This document shows positions 60,291 to 64,000 of a stretch of DNA of 64,000 bases, piece after piece (the stretch's first letter is position 1; each line of letters opens with the position of its first letter). The position numbers were made by a program, and so were the translations under genes. The notes under the pieces were generated by a model, which did no database searches, was not told the origin of the DNA, and saw nothing but the letters and a program-made list of their open reading frames with translations. This DNA is from Branchiibius sp. NY16-3462-2 (GTDB taxonomy: Bacteria > Actinomycetota > Actinomycetes > Actinomycetales > Dermatophilaceae), in assembly GCF_001594145.1 (NCBI RefSeq), contig NZ_LVCF01000007.1, positions 1-64,000 on the forward strand, written 5' to 3'.

Positions 60291-60432
60291 AGTCGGGCGA
60301 CTCCTTCTCGTGAGGTTGCGCGGTGCACCTGGGCATATCCACCAGGGCGCTCTGCGTCCGCGGCCGGTTGTACGGCGATCCAAGGCTACCAGCGGCGCGC
60401 CCACCGACCGAATCGGCGACTGCCGCACCTAG

Positions 60433-60494
60433 TTGCGCGGGTTATCGACGGATGCGCTGGTTACAACCCGCGCATCCGTTGCTAACCCGCGCAA
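60433..60494. repeat. 62-bp palindromic repeat, copy 1 (left of vapBC)
   Basis: The outer arms TTGCGCGGGTTA (60433-60444) and TAACCCGCGCAA (60483-60494) are perfect 12-bp reverse complements. The inner CGGATGCGC (60449-60457) pairs with GCGCATCCG (60470-60478), and the centre is GGTT-ac-AACC. It differs from copy 2 at nine of 62 positions. It lies ten bases beyond the toxin gene stop. Confidence 0.8.
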
Positions 60495-60504
60495 GTCTCC
60501 ACAC

Positions 60505-60915
60505 CTACGGCAGGTCGTCGGGATAGAAGACCTCGATTTCCTCGATCGTCTTCGGGAAGTCCTTGCGATTGTTGGTCAGGAACGCGTCCGCACCTGCTGC
60601 AACCGCCGTCGCCAGATGGACCGCATCGGCCGCCCGCAGTTTGAAGTCCGCTCCATACACGACCGCCAGCTGTGCCACCGCGGAGTCGAGACTCCTCAAC
60701 TCCACCTGTGCGAGCAATGAGGTGATCTCGGCGACCTCGATACCGCCGGGATCGAGTCGGGTCGGTTTCGCCAGCGTCTCGGGAAGGAGAAGGACCGACC
60801 CCACGCAAGCAGTCGCGGCATCCTCGATAACCGTGCGAATAGGCGCCCGCCAACGGTGGCTCGGCGTTCCCGCGTAGATCACCACATCTGCGTCGAACGC
60901 AACGACTGGCGGCAT
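60505..60915 (-). CDS. vapC: PIN-domain toxin of a VapBC-type pair
   Basis: This 136-residue protein has the PIN-domain acidic cluster: VVAFDADVVIYAG at the start, LLPETLAKPTR, ADAVHLATAV and FLTNNRKDF. PIN toxins are magnesium-dependent endoribonucleases that cut tRNA or rRNA. The ATG at 60915 shares one base with the antitoxin stop. VVIYAG departs from the usual DTSxLxA but keeps the first acidic residue. The identification of the antitoxin partner supports a VapC role. Confidence 0.85.
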   Translation of the reverse strand: MPPVVAFDADVVIYAGTPSHRWRAPIRTVIEDAATACVGSVLLLPETLAKPTRLDPGGIEVAEITSLLAQVELRSLDSAVAQLAVVYGADFKLRAADAVHLATAVAAGADAFLTNNRKDFPKTIEEIEVFYPDDLP

Positions 60916-61208
60916 CAGTCCCGATCGCGATCTGCCCGGATCTGCCGGATCAGGTCCTCCGCAAACGCAGCCGACAACCCTCCCTCGTCGCGGAGGGGTT
61001 GGTTCCGAGCTTCCTCAAGTTGCCGACCGATCTCGTCGGCGCGCTGCCACACCTTCGACGTACGCCGAGTGCGCACCTGATCCGGACTGACCAGGACCGC
61101 GACGACCCGGCCATGGCGGGTGATCTCCACCTGCTCCCCCGCCTCGACGCGATCCAACTGCGCGGGCAGGGTCTGTCGCGCCACGGAGGCACTGATCGGA
61201 TCGGTCAT
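60915..61208 (-). CDS. vapB: Phd/YefM-type antitoxin
   Basis: This 97-residue protein starts TDPISASVARQTLPAQLDRVEAG and has EVITRHG-like VEITRHGRVVAVLVSPDQV, the Phd/YefM DNA-binding fold. The C-terminal half should wrap the toxin. The ATG at 61208 is directly preceded by three GTAC repeats, so the mRNA may be leaderless and autoregulated. An in-frame upstream extension would run through the palindromic repeat and is not protein-like. Confidence 0.85.
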   Translation of the reverse strand: MTDPISASVARQTLPAQLDRVEAGEQVEITRHGRVVAVLVSPDQVRTRRTSKVWQRADEIGRQLEEARNQPLRDEGGLSAAFAEDLIRQIRADRDRD

Positions 61209-61232
61209 GTACACGATCGTACAACGACGTAC
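61209..61232 (-). promoter_or_regulatory. Triple GTAC repeat before the antitoxin gene
   Basis: GTAC occurs at 61209-61212, 61219-61222 and 61229-61232, exactly one helical turn apart, ending at the antitoxin start codon. The spacing is the pattern expected of a cooperative antitoxin operator (inference). A TACGAT within it could serve as the -10 box. Confidence 0.55.
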
Positions 61233-61251
61233 AAAAGGGACGCAGCCGCAG

Positions 61252-61313
61252 ATGCGCGGGTCATCGACAGACGCGCGGGTTACAACCCGCGCATCTGTCG
61301 ATAAGCCGCGCAA
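61252..61313. repeat. 62-bp palindromic repeat, copy 2 (right of vapBC)
   Basis: The core GCGCGGGTT-ac-AACCCGCGC (61273-61292) is a perfect palindrome. The flanking arms at 61253-61271 and 61294-61312 are complementary at 17 of 19 positions. Its sequence matches copy 1 at 53 of 62 positions. It lies between the antitoxin promoter and the phosphoketolase stop. Confidence 0.8.
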
Positions 61314-61329
61314 CGTCGACGCAGCCAGG

Positions 61330-63693
61330 TCAGCCGGGCCAGGACCAGCCGCTGATCTCCGGGTCGTCCTCGCCGTACTCCCTGGTGTAGGCCCGCGCCG
61401 CCAACCGGGCATCGGACATCTCCTGGCGCAACACCGCCTGCGTCGAACCCAGCCCCGGCACCCGGTCGATCACGTCGATGACCAGGTGGAAGCGGTCCAG
61501 GTCGTTGAGCATCACCATGTCGAACGGTGTCGTGGTGGTGCCCTCCTCCTTGTAGCCGCGCACGTGGATGTTGCTGTGGTTGGTCCGGCGGTAGGTCAAC
61601 CGGTGCACCAGCCAGGGGTAGCCGTGGTAGGCGAAGATGACCGGCTTGTCGGTCGTGAACAACGTGTCGAAGTCTCGGGCGGACATCCCGTGCGGGTGCT
61701 CGCGCTCGTCCTGCAACCGCATCATGTCCACGACGTTGACGAACCGCACCTTCAGATCCGGCAGTTTCTGCCGCAGGATGTCGGTGGCCGCGAGCGCCTC
61801 CAGCGTCGGGATGTCACCGGCGCTGGCGATCACGACGTCGGGTTCGTTGCGGGTGTTGGATGCCCACTCCCAGATACCCAGACCACGGGTGCAGTGCGCG
61901 ACGGCCTCATCCATCGTCAGATAGGTCAGCGCCGGTTGCTTACCCGCCACGACGACGTTGACGTACTGACGCGACCGCAAGCAGTGGTCGGCCACCGACA
62001 GCAACGTGTTGGTGTCCGGCGGCAGGTAGACCCGCACGACCTCTGCCTTCTTGTTGACCACGTGGTCGATGAAGCCGGGGTCCTGGTGGCTGAATCCGTT
62101 GTGGTCCTGACGCCAGACGTGCGAGGAGAGAAGGTAGTTCAGCGATGCGATCGGCCGGCGCCACGGGATGTCGTTGGTCGTCTTCAACCACTTCGCGTGC
62201 TGGTTGAACATCGCGTCGATGATGTGGATGAACGCCTCATAGCAGTTGAACAGGCCGTGCCGTCCGGTGAGCAGATACCCCTCGAGCCAGCCCTGGCACA
62301 GGTGCTCCGAGAGCACCTCCATGACGCGGCCGTTCGGCGCGAGGTGCTCATCGGTGTCCAGGCGCGAACCCTCCCACGCGCGGTCGGTGGCCTCGAACAC
62401 CGCCTGCAACCGGTTCGAGGCCGTCTCGTCCGGTCCCATCAGCCGGAAGTTGTCCGGGTTCATCCGGATGACGTCCCGCAACCAGGTGCCGAGCACCTTG
62501 GTGGCCTCACTGACGGTGACTCCCGGGCGCTCGATCTCGATGCCGTAGTCACGGAAGTCCGGCAGCACCAGATCGTGCAGCAACGCCCCGCCGTTGGCGT
62601 GCGGGTTGGCACCCATCCGCCGCTCCCCCTCCGGCGCCAGCTCCGCCAGGGAGTCGATCAGCGCGCCCTCCTCGGTGAAGAGTTCCTCCGGTTTGTAGGA
62701 CCGCATCCACTCCTCGAGCTGGGCGCGGTGCTCGGGGTTGGTGCGGGTCTCGGCCAGCGGCACCTGGTGCGCACGCCACGTCCCTTCGACCGGCAGCCCG
62801 TCGACGATCTTGGGCCCGGTCCAGCCCTTCGGCGTGCGCAGCACGATGGCCGGCCACGCCGGGCGCTCCCCCTCGTGCCCTTCGCGGGCATGGGCCTGGA
62901 TCGCATGGATCTGGTCGACGGACTTCTCCATCGCCGCGGCCAACTGCTGGTGCACGGACGCTGGTTCGTCGCCGGTGACGAAGATCGGCTCGTAGCCATA
63001 CCCCGCCAACAGCGACTCGAGTTCGGACTCGGGGATCCGCGCCAGCACCGTCGGGTTGGCGATCTTGTACCCGTTCAGATGCAGGATCGGCAGGACCGCA
63101 CCATCCTGTGCCGGGTCGAGGAACTTGTTCGAGTGCCAACTGGCGGCCAGTGGGCCGGTCTCGGCCTCACCATCGCCGATCACGCATAGCGCGATCAGGT
63201 CCGGGTTGTCGAACGCCGCACCGTAGGCGTGCACCAGCGAGTAACCCAGCTCTCCGCCCTCGTGGATGGACCCCGGAGTCTCCGGCGCCACGTGGCTGGG
63301 GATCCCGCCGGGAAAACTGAACTGCCGGAACAGTTTCCGGATGCCGTCCTCGGTCTGCCCGATCGCGGAGTAGAACTCCGAGTACGTGCCCTCGAGGTAG
63401 GTATTGGCGACCAGCCCCGGGCCGCCGTGACCGGGACCAGCCAGGTAGATGACGTTCAGATCGCGCTCTTTGATCAACCGGTTCATGTGCGCGTAGATCA
63501 GGTTCAGACCCGGCGTCGTCCCCCAGTGGCCGAGCAGCCGCGGCTTGACGTGCTCGGGTTTGAGCGGCTCGCGCAAGAGCGGATTGTCCAGCAGGTAGAT
63601 CTGACCCACCGACAGATAGTTGGCCGCCCGCCAGTACGCGTCGATCTGTGACAGTTGTTCGTCGCTCAGCGGCGCCGTGCTGGTGTCGGTCAT
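61330..63693 (-). CDS. xfp: Xylulose-5-phosphate/fructose-6-phosphate phosphoketolase
   Basis: Phosphoketolase splits xylulose-5-phosphate or fructose-6-phosphate with phosphate to give acetyl phosphate, using thiamine diphosphate. The 787-residue protein has LLGHWGTTPGLNLIYAHMNRLI, YLAGPGHGGPGLVANTYLEGTY, GDGEAETGPLAASWHSNKF and SHQDPGFIDHV. The length is typical. The ATG at 63693 has a GGGAGG site; codons further upstream are not family-like. Confidence 0.96.
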   Translation of the reverse strand: MTDTSTAPLSDEQLSQIDAYWRAANYLSVGQIYLLDNPLLREPLKPEHVKPRLLGHWGTTPGLNLIYAHMNRLIKERDLNVIYLAGPGHGGPGLVANTYLEGTYSEFYSAIGQTEDGIRKLFRQFSFPGGIPSHVAPETPGSIHEGGELGYSLVHAYGAAFDNPDLIALCVIGDGEAETGPLAASWHSNKFLDPAQDGAVLPILHLNGYKIANPTVLARIPESELESLLAGYGYEPIFVTGDEPASVHQQLAAAMEKSVDQIHAIQAHAREGHEGERPAWPAIVLRTPKGWTGPKIVDGLPVEGTWRAHQVPLAETRTNPEHRAQLEEWMRSYKPEELFTEEGALIDSLAELAPEGERRMGANPHANGGALLHDLVLPDFRDYGIEIERPGVTVSEATKVLGTWLRDVIRMNPDNFRLMGPDETASNRLQAVFEATDRAWEGSRLDTDEHLAPNGRVMEVLSEHLCQGWLEGYLLTGRHGLFNCYEAFIHIIDAMFNQHAKWLKTTNDIPWRRPIASLNYLLSSHVWRQDHNGFSHQDPGFIDHVVNKKAEVVRVYLPPDTNTLLSVADHCLRSRQYVNVVVAGKQPALTYLTMDEAVAHCTRGLGIWEWASNTRNEPDVVIASAGDIPTLEALAATDILRQKLPDLKVRFVNVVDMMRLQDEREHPHGMSARDFDTLFTTDKPVIFAYHGYPWLVHRLTYRRTNHSNIHVRGYKEEGTTTTPFDMVMLNDLDRFHLVIDVIDRVPGLGSTQAVLRQEMSDARLAARAYTREYGEDDPEISGWSWPG

Positions 63694-63815
63694 CAGTGCC
63701 TCCCGGCCATCAGAAGAGAAACCCGTTGATGCTCCCAACGTAGCCCGACAGCGCCGCCCGGGCGCGCCTTCGGAAGAGGGATTGACGTACGCCGAGTGAA
63801 CACTTGGTGCCGAGA

Positions 63816-64000
63816 TCACCCCTGGGTGCGCAGCACGTCCCAGATCTGCCGGGCTACCGGTGCTGCCGCATCAGCCCCCGTGCCCGCCTGCTCCAGCATG
63901 ACCGCGACGACGTATTGGTGGCCGCCGGCGGTCTTCGGCCCGTACGACACGAACCACGACGTCGGCTGCTTGCCGAAAACCTCTGCGGTGCCGGTCTTCC
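63816..64000 (-). CDS. C-terminus of a penicillin-binding protein (transpeptidase)
   Basis: The minus strand is open into the window edge and ends at a stop at 63816-63818. The visible 61 residues read KTGTAEVFGKQPTSWFVSYGPK and continue to end VARQIWDVLRTQG. KTGT is the third active-site motif of penicillin-binding transpeptidases, and the WFVSYGP and YVVAVMLEQAG strands match the PBP2/FtsI C-terminus. The gene continues beyond 64000, so the subclass cannot be fixed. Confidence 0.85.
   Translation of the reverse strand, partial: KTGTAEVFGKQPTSWFVSYGPKTAGGHQYVVAVMLEQAGTGADAAAPVARQIWDVLRTQG

Noticed and set aside
60291..60428. N-terminal extension of rpsO
   Set aside because: The 46 extra residues are not S15-like; the ATG at 60290 gives the exact family length with a good ribosome site.
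61120..63189. A 689-codon plus-strand open frame opposite phosphoketolase
   Set aside because: It is a shadow of the phosphoketolase codons and begins inside the antitoxin promoter and palindromic repeat.
1..64000. CRISPR arrays, tRNA or rRNA genes, prophage or conjugative clusters
   Set aside because: No regularly spaced repeats, no tRNA-like cloverleaf and no phage or conjugation genes were recognised by eye; a tRNAscan or CRISPR finder run would be decisive.

Overview
The window is high-GC, gene-dense actinobacterial DNA. Almost every gene has a clear actinobacterial homologue, start codons are often GTG, and many neighbours overlap by 1-4 bases. The backbone is the conserved actinobacterial block hflX-dapF-miaA-miaB-recX-recA-clgR-cinA-pgsA-rimO-ftsK-rnj-dapA-thyA-dfrA-dapB. 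Family composition (lhr-nei2, DUF3046 near recA, phosphoketolase, PadR/DUF4097) suggests Micrococcales, perhaps a Dermacoccaceae- or Intrasporangiaceae-like organism; that placement is inference.

Layout. 1-5.6 kb: a truncated ORF at the edge, selO, then hflX, an RsmC-like methyltransferase, dapF and miaA on the minus strand. 5.6-10.2 kb: a four-gene plus-strand operon (flavin oxidoreductase, DUF1365, two cyclopropane-fatty-acid-synthase-like methyltransferases) for lipid modification. 10.2-17.0 kb: miaB, a lipid kinase, a SelT/W/H-like thioredoxin, recX, recA with a 364-residue intein in the position I recall for the Mycobacterium leprae intein, a PafBC-type DNA-damage promoter, a transglutaminase-like protein and DUF3046. 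17-25 kb: agmatine-to-putrescine genes aguB-aguA, the lhr-nei2 repair pair, and clgR. 25-32 kb: cinA, pgsA, rimO, a dipeptidase, a membrane protein and ftsK. 32-45 kb is the accessory-like part: an FMO/BVMO-like monooxygenase divergent from a GAF regulator, a SAM-IV riboswitch controlling a class-V aminotransferase, a DUF4097-PadR operon with operator repeats, two convergent overlapping citrate synthases, an NlpC/P60 hydrolase, and a SatD / exo-endonuclease-phosphatase / membrane protein cluster. 45-52 kb: rnj, dapA, thyA, a DHFR-Nudix fusion, a GNAT, an amidotransferase, a YjbR protein and dapB. 52-64 kb: an MFS exporter, CtaG, a three-gene amidotransferase-chelatase-methyltransferase operon, pnp and rpsO, a VapBC-type toxin-antitoxin pair bracketed by two copies of a 62-bp palindromic repeat, phosphoketolase, and the C-terminus of a penicillin-binding protein.

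No rRNA, tRNA or CRISPR array is visible. The best leads are the DHFR-Nudix fusion, the SAM-IV riboswitch on an uncharacterised PLP enzyme, the palindromic repeats bracketing vapBC, the PafBC-type recA promoter, an ECF-type promoter before clgR, the lipid methyltransferase operon, and a perfect 16-bp dyad between dapA and thyA. I did not find a clearly new multi-gene defence or mobile system.
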